From positions 28,969,724-29,033,723 of the forward strand of contig NC_054711.1 of the NCBI RefSeq assembly GCF_016097555.1: DNA of 64,000 nucleotides. Reading direction: 5' to 3'. Shown piece by piece: positions 19,161-31,291 of this stretch (positions are counted from its first letter, which is position 1; each line of letters begins with the position of its first letter). The stretch comes from Gigantopelta aegis. Its lineage: Eukaryota > Mollusca > Gastropoda > Neomphalida > Peltospiridae. The notes under the pieces were generated by a model, which did no database searches, had not been told where the DNA came from, and worked only from the letters and a program-made list of their open reading frames with translations. A program made the translations under genes and the position numbers.

Positions 19161-22100
19161 AGGCCAAAGGCTAAACCAATGGATTTTTTTTTTTTTTTTA
19201 ATTTTTTTTTAATTTTTTTTTTTCATTTTAAAGGCCGGAACACACGGCAGTTGTTCTAACAAATGACTGAACAAGACATTGACTGAAAATAAACACATTT
19301 AATTTATCTTGAAGAGTACTTTATTCAACCACCTCCATAGTCGCCATATCTCACTAGTTTATTGATGAGCACCTGGTAGTGGGTCATAGCAGCAATTACG
19401 ACTTTGTCTAACGTCCTTTCAACTCTACCTTGTGCAGAGATACGAATTTGATCGTGGAATACGTTTTTTGTCGTTTAGGTTTATCGACATTTTAGTATGT
19501 AAATGAATTATGGCTACATATCTATAAATTAGAACGTATCTGTAATTGTAGCAAGCGCCAGCTGAAGAGTACCGCTCACAGAGTAGGCCACAGGGGTCCC
19601 GTGACTCTCCATACCCCCGCCCCACCCGTTTGAAATGCCACAATATACAACACTAAACTGCTCTTAGTTTTTAAGTATGGGTGAGGCTTGATTGGGTCGT
19701 AAATGTGCCAACTGTCAGACAAACAACCTGGGTTTTTTCAGTCATCAATGTTATCAGTACGCCTATAATCCGACCCCATAGGGATCGCATTTTTTATACT
19801 ATGTAATTTACTACAAGTTATTTATTTCCGAGCCGAATGATTTGTAAATTGCACACACAAATTGTATTTCTTTAATATTCCCAAAACACTTTTACTTTTC
19901 TTCTTACGTCAAACCAAACTGAAATTATTTATTAAAAACCCCCCATGTTAATAGAATGATGGGATGAAGTATAAGTGGTCATAAATTCAGTACAAAGACT
20001 TGCCAGTGATATACGTAAACTTGAGAGACTTCGTATTACAGGCAACTTGAGTACAGAAATATGTCTTGTAAAGTATTTAAGCCCTTCAGGGGTACCAGGT
20101 AAACTGCATTTGGTAATAAATATTGCAGTTACAGTGCATCAATTTTAAAAGGGACTATCTTCACTTTGCTAAAATGTACATATTAATTACAATTAAAAAA
20201 ACAAAACGAAACAATATCAGTGACCAACTATTAAAGAGATATAATTAAATACAGGAAATTACTGGCCATATGAAAGTACATTCTATGACAAGTCCTGTTA
20301 CACGTCAAACACAGGGTTATTGTATTAGAGAGGGAATCTTTGCCTACCCAATAGGAGGCACCAACTCCGTGGTTTTCTCTATAAAGTTATCTCTGACGGC
20401 AGAGAGTTATCATAATCGTCTAAATGTCCGTCTAGCTCTCGAACAGCAGAGTACTCGGGATAGGGATATTTATAATATTTACATCGCAATTGCTGTTGTA
20501 TAGTTTGTAATGATTAAATCTTCATATTAACTACTAAAAGCTTTTTAAAAAATAACAAAACATTGTTGACTGAAACGTATTTCCAAACAATAGCTTGTTT
20601 AAAAAAAATTCGTTTCGCGCTAGTATAAATTTACCCCCCATGTATTTATTTATTTATTTATTTATTTATCAATTTATTATTATGTGTTTTAACCATTATA
20701 TCTTCTTTCTTCTTCTCCTATAGTTTCCATTCTATGCGTCATAGCAATTTGTTTTGTTTTTGTGCCATTCTTTAGTTTATACAGAAACATTACAAATGCA
20801 TTTATGTCTCAAATTGCTATATATGACTATATAACATTATTATACCACAACTTAGACATATGTACTTGTATATAAATTATATCACTTTGATGTAAGGCCA
20901 TGATGTCAAGGCTCCTCAACCTTGACATGGTCAGAATGAACGGGGGAAAATAAATATTTAATTGTTTGTTTTTTTAAACAAAGGTTAGGTGCTATGTTAA
21001 AGATTCATCAATGGAGGTTCCCGCCAAACATATATTATTTTTTTCTTTGAAACATGAAGTGTATAACTTTAGTTTTATGCATATAAAAAATTACAACCAA
21101 ATAATTCCATTTATTAGTAGAATTTGTTTAGTGGGAATCTTGAGTATGTCACACGCATTAACTAGTGACGTCACTGTTTTATGTATATACATTCAATACA
21201 CTACGTTTACCTAGAATATTTTGCGGTCAACTGACAAAAGAAACAAATATGGTGCCTTTACTATATTTAACCTCAAATTATTAGGGAAACCCTCTTGTCG
21301 TCCAGTCTAAGACTTTTTAAAAATATTATTCTAGAGTTAATTATAGAAAACATTATGCGTGGGATCGATTACTTTATAGTTATTTATTACAGATAAACAA
21401 AACAAACTCAGACCTTTAAAACCACGCCTGGTTGATGATGAATGTACACCACGGTCTTGTGTCCCAAGCCTCCCCTCCCTCCCGACCGTCACCTGGCCAC
21501 ACCAATGTTTAAAATATGACTGGCAGCCCCTTTCCTCTTAACCTCCCATGGGCTTAATGAATATTGTTTAAGAATTATTATTAATTTTGGACCAGCCCAT
21601 CTAAATTTGCGCCGAAAATATATTATATTAATAATTTATATAGGTTAGGAATGTTGATGTTTTTCTTTAAGGGCGCAGCCGAAACTTTTTAACCCCAATT
21701 TTCCCCTTTTTATACTTTTGGCGTTAATTATTCAAAATTTCCCCTATTTATTAGGTTATCCCTGTCCCGAGTCACACCCCCGATCCTATCGGAGGCCGGA
21801 CTCGGAATAGGCGTGTTCGAAACCCAAGTGGTATATGGACACGTTAAACCAGTTACTAAGCTAAGTGACCCAAGCACTGTTATTACGTTAAGTAACGGTA
21901 CCATATTATAGAAAGTATACGATCGAATCCCAAACAACCAGTATTTAAATATACATTTGTATTTACGTAACTCAAATTTAATTCTCTATCAATCTAACCA
22001 TTTCGTAAGTTAATGTCCTCCAAGGGTTATCTTAAAAATTGATAATCGTAAAATATCCTTTAAAGATATGAAAATGTACTTTCGATGTTATAGGATGTAG

Positions 22101-22416
22101 GCATAAAAGTTATGCACTCTAAGTCCAATATTAATCTTCTGAGGAGTATGTGCTTGCATTGAGGTTAGGTTCTGACTCATAGTGTACGTCACGTGAGAAA
22201 AGAGAATGATTTACAATACTTTAAACATACAATATAGAATTTCATTTACATTTATTTATTTAAAATATTACTGTATATATTTAATGTCACTCTAAAGGTA
22301 TACTTTTGTATGTCAGCCTCGTTCTGACCACTACTTGATTTCACGCCGGATACGCCAAAATATTCTTGAATTTTAAAACTAAAGCTAGATTTAGACTTCA
22401 CCACCGACTCTTGTCG
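19161..22416. other. 3.2-kb AT-rich spacer
   Basis: No convincing coding sequence. It holds a T-rich run (19181-19225), a segment matching the gene 1 3' flank (19367-19510), a stretch at 19801-19960 sharing TTTTCTTCTTACGTCAAACC with 49230-49260 and 60380-60410, and a TTTA run (20641-20670). The pair CTTGACATGG / CCATGATGTCAAGG forms a small hairpin at 20897-20930. Confidence 0.5.
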
Positions 22417-22742
22417 ACCAGGGCGAGACGTATCCCAGTGGTACAGCGCTTGCTCGATGCGCTGTCTGTGTGGGATCGATCCCCGTCGGTGGCCCCATTG
22501 CGCTTTTTCGCGTTCCAGCCAGTGCACCACGACTGGTATATCAAAGGCATGTACTACCCTGTCTGTGGGACGGTGCATATAAAAGATCCCTTGCTACTAA
22601 TCGAAATGAGTAGGCCATGAAGTGGCGACAGCGGGTTTCCTCTTTCAATATCTGTTTGGTCCTTAACCATATGTCTGACGCCATATAACCGTAAATAAAA
22701 ATGTGTTGAGTGCGTCGTTAAATGAAACATTTCTTTCATTTC
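22417..22742 (+). repeat. SINE type A, full length
   Basis: Head GGGCGAGACGTATCCCAGTG, A box TGGTACAGCGCTTG, B box GGGATCGATCCCCGTCGG, the full body, TGAGTGCGTCGTTAAATGAA and a TTTCTTTC tail. It carries private variants (GGCATGTACTACCCTG, GAAATGAGTAGGCC) shared only with 22962-23155. Confidence 0.88.
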
Positions 22743-22961
22743 TTGTCGGCGAGTAGTTGACTCGCCCAGTGCTGCTTGTGTTCAAACCTAATCCACATTT
22801 TTCAGTGAAGTCAGTCAGTGTGGTTTTAACACAGGTTTGATTAATTTTAGTGCGCGTTCGTTCAACATTTGTTAATTTACCTAATAAAAAAAAATAATTC
22901 CATTTTATGATTTCGGCAATCAAAGTATGAATTCACCTCAATGAAGCTAGCTAAACAAAGA
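22743..22961. other. Spacer between inverted SINE copies
   Basis: About 220 bp of non-repetitive AT-rich sequence forming the loop between two near-identical inverted SINE segments. Confidence 0.5.
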
Positions 22962-23155
22962 AAGAAAGAAATGTTTTATTTAACGACGCACTCAACACAT
23001 TTTATTTACGGTTATATGGCGTCAGACACATGGTTAAAGACCAAACAGATATTGAGAGAGGAAACCCGCTGTCGCCACTTCATGGCCTACTCATTTCGAT
23101 TAGTAGCAAGGGATCTTTTATATGCACCGTCCCACAGACAGGGTAGTACATGCCT
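22962..23155 (-). repeat. SINE type A 3' half, inverted copy of 22543-22742
   Basis: GAAAGAAATGTTTTATTTAA through CCACTTCATGGCCTACTCAT to GGGTAGTACATGCCTTTGA. It shares rare variants with the plus copy next to it, so it is a local inverted duplication rather than an independent insertion. Confidence 0.8.
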
Positions 23156-23462
23156 TTGATATAGATTTTGAGAGGAAACCCGCTGTCGCCACTACATGGG
23201 CTAATCTTCCGATTAGCAGCAAGGGATCTTTTATTTGCGCTTCCCACAGGCAAGATAGCACAAACCATGGCCTTTGTTGAACCAGTTATGGATCACTGGT
23301 CGGTGCAAGTGGTTTACACCTACCCATTGAGCCTTGCGGAGCACTCACTCAGGGTTTGGAGTCGGTCTCTGGATTAAAAATCCCATGCCTCGACTGGGAT
23401 CCGAACCCAGTACCTACCAGCCTCTAGACCGATGGCCTGCCACGACGCCACCGAGGCCGGTG
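23156..23462 (-). repeat. SINE type B, 3'-truncated, joined to a type A copy
   Basis: It starts ATAGATTTTGAGAGGAAACC and ends CCACCGAGGCCGGT. It lacks the terminal ATGTTTTATTTAACGACGC block, which is supplied by the abutting type A segment. Confidence 0.82.
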
Positions 23463-24735
23463 CTAACTAAACAAGACTCTGACTAAATAACCACGTATTT
23501 TTTGTTACACAAATAGCGTTCTTTGTCTACAACTAAATAAGGTGTAAAAGTAACAATTAAACACAGAAGAAATAATTTACAGTTAAAATATTTTTAATAT
23601 TTAATTGATTAACCATATATGGAACCTGATGTGGGTTATTTTCTTATTAAAGGTAACATTAGCAAAATTCGTCATTTCGTCATAACCCCATTTATCATAG
23701 AATGTGTATGCATTGATACATCCATGTATATTAGTACTGTCGTAATTTGCTATAATTACCTTATATATCTATATTATTCATATTTTATAGAATCGTTTGT
23801 CATAACATGACTGTAAGGTAGTGATAGCAGGGTCCCAGCCCTGACACTATCATATTTGTTTCTACGGTAATAAACTTCTTTTAAAAACAATATATATATT
23901 TTTTTAATTGGGGGTGGGGGGGGGGGGGGGGGGGGGGGGTAGGGGTAGTCTTAAGCCTTAGTGAACTCTATTACAGTTTATTACTGTGAGAAATATATTG
24001 TGAACAGGTTTTTGTAAAGCTATATCGTCAATGATTACCCAATATCAGTGATTTACGATTTGTTTGGGGATGAAATTATCGTGTGACGTATCTCCGTTCT
24101 GTTCTTTAGCCTTTGACACAAGTATCATAAAATTAATATTTCATGGAAAGGGGTATGGCTATTAATAAAGGGGTATAAAACTGACTTACCCACCAATCCC
24201 TTTTTAAAGCCAGAACTGACTTCGACTACTAATTTCAACCTTATATTCTATGATTAATTTTCAGTCGAGGGTTAATCAAATTTTAAAATTTCAGGATACT
24301 GTTTGTTTGTTACAGTTTTTGTGTTCTTCATTTGTGATTTAATTTTCTTGGAGATATTCATTCACCATGACAACGGTATTTCAAGGAAATTATTCTTTGA
24401 TAAAATAACAATTGCTGTTACACTTGAATACCTAAATTGGAGGTAAGAGAAAAACAAAAATGTATTTAACTATTTTTATTTAAAACATTTATTTAGTTTA
24501 CATTTATTTATTTATTTATTCATTCATTTATTTACTTATTTATTCATTTATTTATGTATTTATTTACTTATTTATTTAGTAATTAATCTTAATTCTTATA
24601 ATTTATTTTATTATCCATAACACATTTATGTATTAATTTATTATGTTAGGCTAACACATTTTAAAGACACTACAGCGCTCTCAATTTAGGAAATAAATTT
24701 AATATATAAAAAGCATAAAATTATCCTTATATTAT

Positions 24736-24819
<84 letters not shown>

Positions 24820-24937
24820 TCTAAACTTTCCCATGATATCCATGTCATAAACTCATGTGATAATTTACTTTATTAACCCGGTTAATAATAGTATGCAAAT
24901 TTGCAAGGTTTCTAAGTAATGTATTGCTGTGAATAGG
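23463..24937. other. AT-rich spacer with poly-G and (TA)n tracts
   Basis: Poly-G at 23909-23939, TTTA/TTTATTCA runs at 24490-24600 and an interrupted (TA)n tract at 24737-24821. A small hairpin (AGGTAGTGATAGCAGGG / CCCTGACACTATC) sits at 23815-23850. No coding evidence. Confidence 0.6.
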
Positions 24938-26725
24938 AGCTATACCGGAGCACAAATTTGGCGATTTTCGAGGATCGGTACTAGTACGGCAGCGCAACGG
25001 TATCACATCGCTAAGAACGGTAGTACATCGTCAGGACATCGTCAGAACATCGGCGAAAAAATTAGCAACGGCAGCCGACGGTATAAATTTTTGAACATGC
25101 TAAAAAATTCTGCCGTTGCGCTGCCGGAGCGAGCAACGGGACTACAACGGCAGTACAACGGCAGTACTCCGGTATGGCTTCGTTAATTTCGGTAGAGCAC
25201 CTGTAGCGCCCCGTAATGGATCGGCGGCTCTCCGGTGGCCTCAATGTGTACCGTACTGGTACAGATGTGATACCGTACTCCTGCCGACGTACTAACGATG
25301 TACTACCGTTCTTAGCGATGTGATACCGTACTACTACCGTACTAATACCGTAGTACTACCGTACTGCTACCGTTGTGCATTTTGCATATAAATAGGGGCA
25401 CAGACTACCAGCCCGTCATTCTTTCATTTGTCACCGAGGATGGCGGACCTGTGGCTACACGATTATCAAATAGCCGTGCTCCAACACCAGAACCTGGTGA
25501 CTCAGTTGGCACTTCACCAGATCCAGGCCAGAAGGAAGAGAAGAAGAAGAAGAAGACCTCAAGTACCTCGAGCAATCTGGGTGAGACCATGGATCAGCAG
25601 GCGTCGTCAGTTTGGCATGTATGACCAGCTGCTGGTGGAGCTCCGCAAAGAGGACCAGAGGGCCTTCAAGAACTTCCTCAGAATGCCCCCAGAGATGTAC
25701 GATGAGCTGGTACAGTGAGTTGGTCCCAGGATCACCAAACAAAGAACCTGGTACAGGGAGCCCCTGGATCCTGGTCTGAAGATTGCCATCACTCTGCGCC
25801 ACATCGCCTCTGGGACCAAGTACGCGGCCATGAAGTTTGGTTGCAGGGTACCCCACAACACCCAGTCACTGGCCGTGAGAGAAGTCTGCCAAGCCATCAT
25901 TGACGAGTACCTGAACGAGGCGATGACCTGTCCCACAACCCCTGAAGGCTGGCGTGAGATCCAGACCAGTTCATGGAGAAGTGGAACTTCCCACATACAT
26001 GTGGTGCCCTTGATGGCAAGCACGTTGCCTGCAAGGCTCCTCCAAAGAGTGGTTCCGTGTATTATAATTACAAGGGGTTCTACTCCATCGTGCTCATGGC
26101 ACTGGTAGATGCGGACTACAAATTCCTCTGGGCAGATGTGGCCTCGTCTGACGCCCAGATCTACAACGAGTATGAACTCAGAGAAATGGCTGAAGATGGA
26201 ACCATTGGCTTCCTTGCTTCAGATCCTCTTCCTAATGACTACAAAGATGTGCCATACTTCTTCGTCGTTGATGACGCGTTTGGCCTACGGAAGCACACGA
26301 TGAAGCGATACACCTTGCGTGGTCTTACAGATGAAGAGAGGATCTTCAATTACAGACTGTCCCGAGCCAGGAGGGTTGTTGAAAATGCCTTTGGCATTCT
26401 GGCAAACCGCTTCCAGATTTTGCTTACCACAATGCAGCACCACCCATCCACCGTCAAGATCATCGTGAAGGCATGCATTGTTCTCCACAACTTGATGAGG
26501 ACGAGGTATCCAACAGAAATGTCTCCCAAGGAGATGACAGAAAAGTGGTATTCGGTAGCACATCGGCTCTTACATCGGTAGGACAACGATAGAACAACGT
26601 TATCACAACGGGAACGCCGGTACTACATCGGTATTGCTACGGCCAACTGTGATTTTTCAAGTGCTTTCTCGACGGAGCTCTGCCGATTTTCTCGCCGCTG
26701 TTAATTGTGTGCTCCGGTTTAGTCC
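24938..26725 (+). mobile_element. PIF/Harbinger DNA transposon, decayed
   Basis: About 1.8 kb bounded by inverted termini: TATACCGGAGCACAAATTTG at the left and, on the reverse strand, TAAACCGGAGCACACAATTA at the right. Subterminal regions are dense in ACCGTA/TACGGT-like words. One pair is an internal hairpin: TATCACATCGCTAAGAACGG (24999-25020) against CCGTTCTTAGCGATGTGATA (25307-25326). A TATA-like GCATATAAATAGG lies at 25384. The single gene inside is a broken transposase. A 3-bp TWA target duplication is usual for the superfamily; I could not fix the exact ends to confirm it. Confidence 0.82.
25440..26581 (+). pseudogene. Harbinger (HARBI1-like) DDE transposase, one stop and one frameshift
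   Basis: It starts ATG at 25440 (MADLWLHDYQ), runs through an Arg-rich stretch and MPPEMYDELVQ to a TGA at 25716-25718, where the family continues with Arg (CGA to TGA is one transition). The same frame continues VGPRITKQRTWYREPLDPG and AMTCPTTPEGWREI. The frame then slips near 25965-25972 and continues MEKWNFPHTCGALDGKH to the end at 26581. The catalytic triad is visible as D in GALDGKH, D in VVDDAFGL and E in VENAFGIL. Length and order match DDE_Tnp_4 transposases. The element is therefore immobile by itself but not very old. Neighbouring DNA is unrelated to it. Confidence 0.88.
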
Positions 26726-27057
26726 CGGCGGGGTACATCGGTAGTGTGTGACAGGCCCTTTACAGGCCAACAAGACCCGTGTACCTGAGCGTAACGTTTT
26801 CAAAGATTTATTTAAAATGCGTAACGTCAAACTAATCTGTGCTAATCGTGATGACGTCATATTATCGATGGCGGCGACTTTACTACTCTGACTTACTAAA
26901 AGGTTAATTAAAATGTTATTTTAGAAGTGTTATAGGATAAAGAGAATTCGCTACTCGTGGTTTTGAATATGTAAAATATCAACCTCGTCTAGTTAATCAG
27001 TTAACATAGACTCGGTTGATATTTTACATATTACAAAATACTCGTGACGAATTCCCC

Positions 27058-27116
<59 letters not shown>

Positions 27117-27178
27117 CTCTCTCTCTCCTCCCCCCCTCTCCTCTCTCCCCCTCTCTCTCTCTCCCTCTCTCTCTCTCT

Positions 27179-27230
<52 letters not shown>

Positions 27231-27243
27231 ATCTCTCTCTCGA

Positions 27244-27307
<64 letters not shown>

Positions 27308-27308
27308 C

Positions 27309-27370
<62 letters not shown>

Positions 27371-27771
27371 TTTTTGTAAGTCATAAAATGGAATCATAAG
27401 CTAACTAACTGAATGAATGAATGTTTAACGACATCCCAGCACAAAAATACACATGGGCTATTGGATGTCATTATAAACTAACTAAAGAACGATCTTTAAT
27501 ACACACGCACCAGCCCGACACATCGCTATAGATCAGCATCAAACGCACATTGGTAATTAACTGTTTTGTTTTCTTTTAATACCAGGTGTGTTTCTGAGTT
27601 AGATCGGTTGAAGATACCTCACGATGAAGGCCATGAAAAGTAGGTACCTTTCTGAACACTATCGTTTATGGAAAGCTTTAACTAGCGGTTATTAAGAATC
27701 AAGAATGCTACAAAGTCGGATCCAAGCGGAAGGAGAAACCGGGGCATCCGCCCCCCCCCCCCCCCCATTTT
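26726..27771. other. Spacer with a long (CT)n tract
   Basis: (CT)n at 27050-27366 with internal CTC/CCC interruptions, preceded by poly-C. A 22-bp inverted repeat flanks the left side (GAATATGTAAAATATCAACC at 26965 and GGTTGATATTTTACATATT at 27014). A dispersed repeat fragment is at 27405-27475. A short splice-bounded open segment at 27587-27639 is weak and not called as a gene. Confidence 0.65.
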
Positions 27772-27996
27772 TGTTTCATTTCAACTTATGTCCGTGCTTA
27801 TATCCAATTAAGATTCAAGCACGCTGTCCTTGGCACACACCTCAGGTATCTGGGCTGTCTGTCCAGGACAGTGGGTTAGTTGTTAGTGGCTAGTGAGAGA
27901 GAAGAGGGTGTAGTGGTCTTACGCCTACCCATTGAGTCGTCAAAACTCGCTGTGGGTAGGAGCGGGTACCGGGCTGCGAATCCTGTACCTACCAGC
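27772..27996 (-). repeat. SINE type C
   Basis: In minus orientation: GCTGGTAGGTACAGGATTCG, CAGCCCGGTACCCGCTCC, the CTCTTCTCTCTCAC block, and TTGGATATAAGCACGGACAT at the 3' end followed by a GAAATGAAAC-type tail. Confidence 0.8.
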
Positions 27997-29879
27997 ATTA
28001 CCCCACCCCGTTAGTCCGCCCCAAACTATTTTCTGGATCCAGCCCTGTTCTAGACAAATAGTCTGGAAGGTTAGAGAAGAAACTCACTTCCGTCATATAG
28101 TTCAAATTCAAATTCTTTATTTTTATTTCAATTACCAATAAGAGATATTTAATAAGCTGTCTACCTTACTGTATATAGAAAGAATATGGCAAAAAAAAAA
28201 AAAAGCATACCATGTTAAAATATTTCAAAACGTAGGTTGTTCATCACAATTAGGCAGCATTGCATTCATGATAGGAATTCAAAGGCGGATCCGTGGGGGG
28301 TGGGGTGGGGTGGGGGGGGGGGGGGACCACAGGAGTTCCGCGACGCTCCGCTAGTTTACATGAACCAAAACAATTAATTATCCATTACAACACTAAATTT
28401 GACAAGCTCAAATTGCCTTTTTTAGAATTATGTAATAAAAAAATAAAAAAAACCTTTTCAGAATCCTGGATCCGCCCCTGGTATTATTATCACAAAATGT
28501 ATTTTCAGCTATGGTCTGTTTCACAAATATCATTGTCTCATATGGTGAATTAAAAAAAAAAATAATTGTGTTTATTTATATAGTTGACGACAGTTTTTGT
28601 AAAATAATGATAAATTTTTACACATTTTATCATATAATATCTTACATTTTCAGTACAATCAAAGTATGTGATTTTTTTCAGATCACATACTTTAAGAATT
28701 TGATAACTTTGCAAATTAGATCTAAATTAATCGAGGTCAGGCACTAGGTTTATTGACATTTAAGCAAACGTACTAGGGTCAGGGTGACACTCCATAATTG
28801 ACGTATGCATTCACTGTCATCAAATAAAAACATTTCAATAGCAATGTTACACTGAAAGCGTCATTCCAGTTTTACCTCATTTCCATGACAGCGCCACATA
28901 TTCTTACGTCATTTGAATATCTAGTAATGGCGGACTGGAATTAAAGTTGCGTGTACAGTTTACAAAAACAGTTTGTATTAAGCTTGAGATAAAATGATAA
29001 AGAGATTTTTACTCTCGTGTGTTTCGGTATCGTCAATATCATATATTATGAATAAAAATAACAAACCGAAAACCCCCCAAAACAAACCCCAAACAAACAA
29101 ATAAAAAATAATAAAAAACCCCACAACAAAGAACAAACAAAAAGCAAACAAACAAAAACCCACTTAATACAGTAACTAGTATCGTCCGTTGACCTGTTTC
29201 GGCGAGAGGCCTGTATCGGTGGTTGTGTTGTTTGTGCGCAACATTACGTACATTTGAATATTTCTGACATCGTTGACTTTTGCATTAGGAAAGTAAACAC
29301 AATTAATGTCTGTCATATTTACAGCAATGTTCGTAGAAATAAAGTTAAAACGAGCGTAGAAAGCATGATTAAAGTTTACCCACTCATAAACACGGCATAT
29401 TTCTTAATACCTTTTTTCTATGATTTTCAAAAACTGTCATTTGGGAGAAAACTCAATTTTGAGAAGTATTTTTGTCTGGCTATTGAAGTCACACGATTGT
29501 CACGACGTCTGCTGGTAAAACTCTTTACAGATACTTGGCAAAAATATATGGTCCTTATATGTTTTAACATAAATATCTTCCTGGATATCTGTTTATATAT
29601 TTATTAAGACTCAGAAAGCAGCTTATATTTTTAAACCAAACATTTTTACCATTATAACCATTCATTGGCTCAACTTATAACACGATTGCAAGACATCAGA
29701 AGTGTTATATTCGTTTACCTAAAATACTGTCTGTTAACATTGGTTCTCGAGGGCACCATTTTGTAATTTGCCTTTTAAATATTTAAAATGTTGTTGTTTT
29801 TTTATAAATATTATTATACGTACATGTTTTGTTGAACAACATACATGTTATGGTATGGTAGTGACAATTGAAGTGACAA
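27997..29879. other. AT-rich spacer, no gene recognised
   Basis: Contains poly-A, a G-rich tract (28295-28326) and AAAC-rich sequence (29050-29160). Open frames here are AT-rich and lack any family resemblance or supporting splice sites. Confidence 0.5.
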
Positions 29880-30240
29880 GTGTCATGGATGGATAATTGT
29901 GAACTGTTGTTAGTGTTTGGACATGGAACGAAGTTTAGGTATATTGCTGCTCACACCGTTGATGATCACATTAACCACTCATGGATGCTTCTGTTTCCAC
30001 ATGCTGTCTCAGGATGCGATACCGTCTCTTCCTTGCGTGGAATTAAAAAGAGACTGCCTGGGATCCGATGCATGGGAATTCCTGTCAAACTTGGTACAAG
30101 TGTTCAATCGCCTCTCACATGCGCCAGTGGATGACATACAGAGGTTTGATGTTGTCCTATACAGTAGAACATCTCCTCGGAAAGGGATAAATGAAAGACG
30201 CAAGTAGCTGTTTGTTCATGGAAACCACATGTTGGGCAAA
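29880..30240 (+). pseudogene. Fragment of a TE-associated protein family (FGHGTKFRYI / GCDTVSS), frameshifted
   Basis: The first frame reads LLLVFGHGTKFRYIAAHTVD and FPHAVSGCDTVSSLRGIKK. At about 30040 the homology continues in another frame: AWEFLSNLVQ, DDIQRFDVVLYSRTSP and GINERRK followed by a stop and LFVHG. I recognise these as a conserved block (F-H-A-x-x-G-C-D-T-V-S-S, later V-x-L-Y-x-R-T-S and N-E-A-R-K-x-L-F) of an uncharacterised protein family very common in mollusc and cnidarian genomes, probably carried by mobile elements. Both a frameshift and a stop are present, so this is a relic. No upstream part was found. Confidence 0.55.
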
Positions 30241-30504
30241 AATTAGTACCACATAGTGCATTGAGGGCCTATGAATCTTTTAATCATATTGTCATTTTCA
30301 GTATCGTAATATACTGCCAAATACTGGCAATAGGAAAATGTTGTCATTTGCAGTTTAAACCTGAAACACTCATTTTCTTGAAATTGTGTTTTTAAGGGAT
30401 AGTTCAATTCTATATTTTAGGCATGAAGGTCATTATAGGCATGAATGTATTTTGAATATCGGAATAAGATTCTTTGTCCTCGGAAATGCATGGTTAGCTG
30501 TCAA

Positions 30505-31130
30505 AAGCCACCTCCTACGAGGTTCAGAAGCCGAGATATGAGCAATTGACATTTTGTCATGGCTGTGGCCATCTTTAAATTCAAGATGGCAGCTAACCAG
30601 CTTGTCAGACTTCTTGGATCCATCAATTTGTTTAATTAGCCCACCAAAATACCCCTATATACCACATTTCAGTCTCCTAAGTAGTTCCGAAGCTAAAATA
30701 TGAGCAACTGATATTGTGTTAAATTCAAGATGGTGGTCAATCAGCCCGTCAGACTTCTTGGGTCCATCATTTTTTAAATTAGCAAATCAAAATACCACAT
30801 TCCAATCTCCTATGTGGTTCAGAAGCCGAAATATGAGTAATTAATATTTTGTCATGACAGCCATCTTTAAATTCAAGATGACGGCCAACGAGCAAGTCAG
30901 ACTTCTTGGGTCCATCAATTTGTGAAATTAGCAAACTAAAATACTCCTATATATTAAATTCCATCTACTATGTGGTTCAGAAGCCGAACTATGAGCTATT
31001 GATATTTTGTTTTAGCGGCCATCTTTAAATTCAAGATGGCGGCTAATCAGCCTGTCAGACTTCTTGGATCCATAATTTTTTTTAATTTAGTAGACCAAAA
31101 TACCCCTATATACGAAATTTCACACATTTT
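30505..31130. repeat. About 150-bp tandem repeat, four copies
   Basis: Each unit has GGTTCAGAAGCCGAGATATG, CCATCTTTAAATTCAAGATG, GTCAGACTTCTTGGATCCAT and CAAAATACCCCTATATACC. Copies are spaced 143-158 bp and are about 80-85% alike by eye. No coding frame is conserved. Confidence 0.8.
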
Positions 31131-31203
31131 GCCAGATGTGAACAACTTGGTCATTTTTGTTACATATCTTCCCCACTATAACAACTGTCAGTTTATAATA
31201 TTA

Positions 31204-31291
31204 GTTACACGTGTTTTTGACAGGGCGTTCGGGATTGTACGCCCCTCTGTATTTCTATAATCCCGTACGCCCTGTCAAAAACCCGCGTAAC
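31204..31291. repeat. Foldback palindrome
   Basis: The left arm (GTTACACGTGTTTTTGACAG, GGCGTTCGGGAT) pairs with the right arm (ATCCCGTACGCCCTGTCAAA, AACCCGCGTAAC) over about 32 bases with four mismatches and a 24-bp loop. CGAATTTATT follows on the right, as after the palindrome at 47614-47748. Confidence 0.75.

Noticed and set aside
25062..26023. Minus-strand open frames over the Harbinger element
   Set aside because: They are shadows of the GC-richer transposase coding strand.
27587..27639. Possible small exon (CVSELDRLKIPHDEGHE) between TTTTAATACCAG and GTAGGT
   Set aside because: It has decent splice signals and one open frame, but is only about 53 bp, its phase does not fit the gene 2 mucin exon, and nothing nearby supports it.
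29254..29607. 117-codon open frame in AT-rich spacer
   Set aside because: Hydrophobic/AT-biased composition, no splice context and no recognisable motif.
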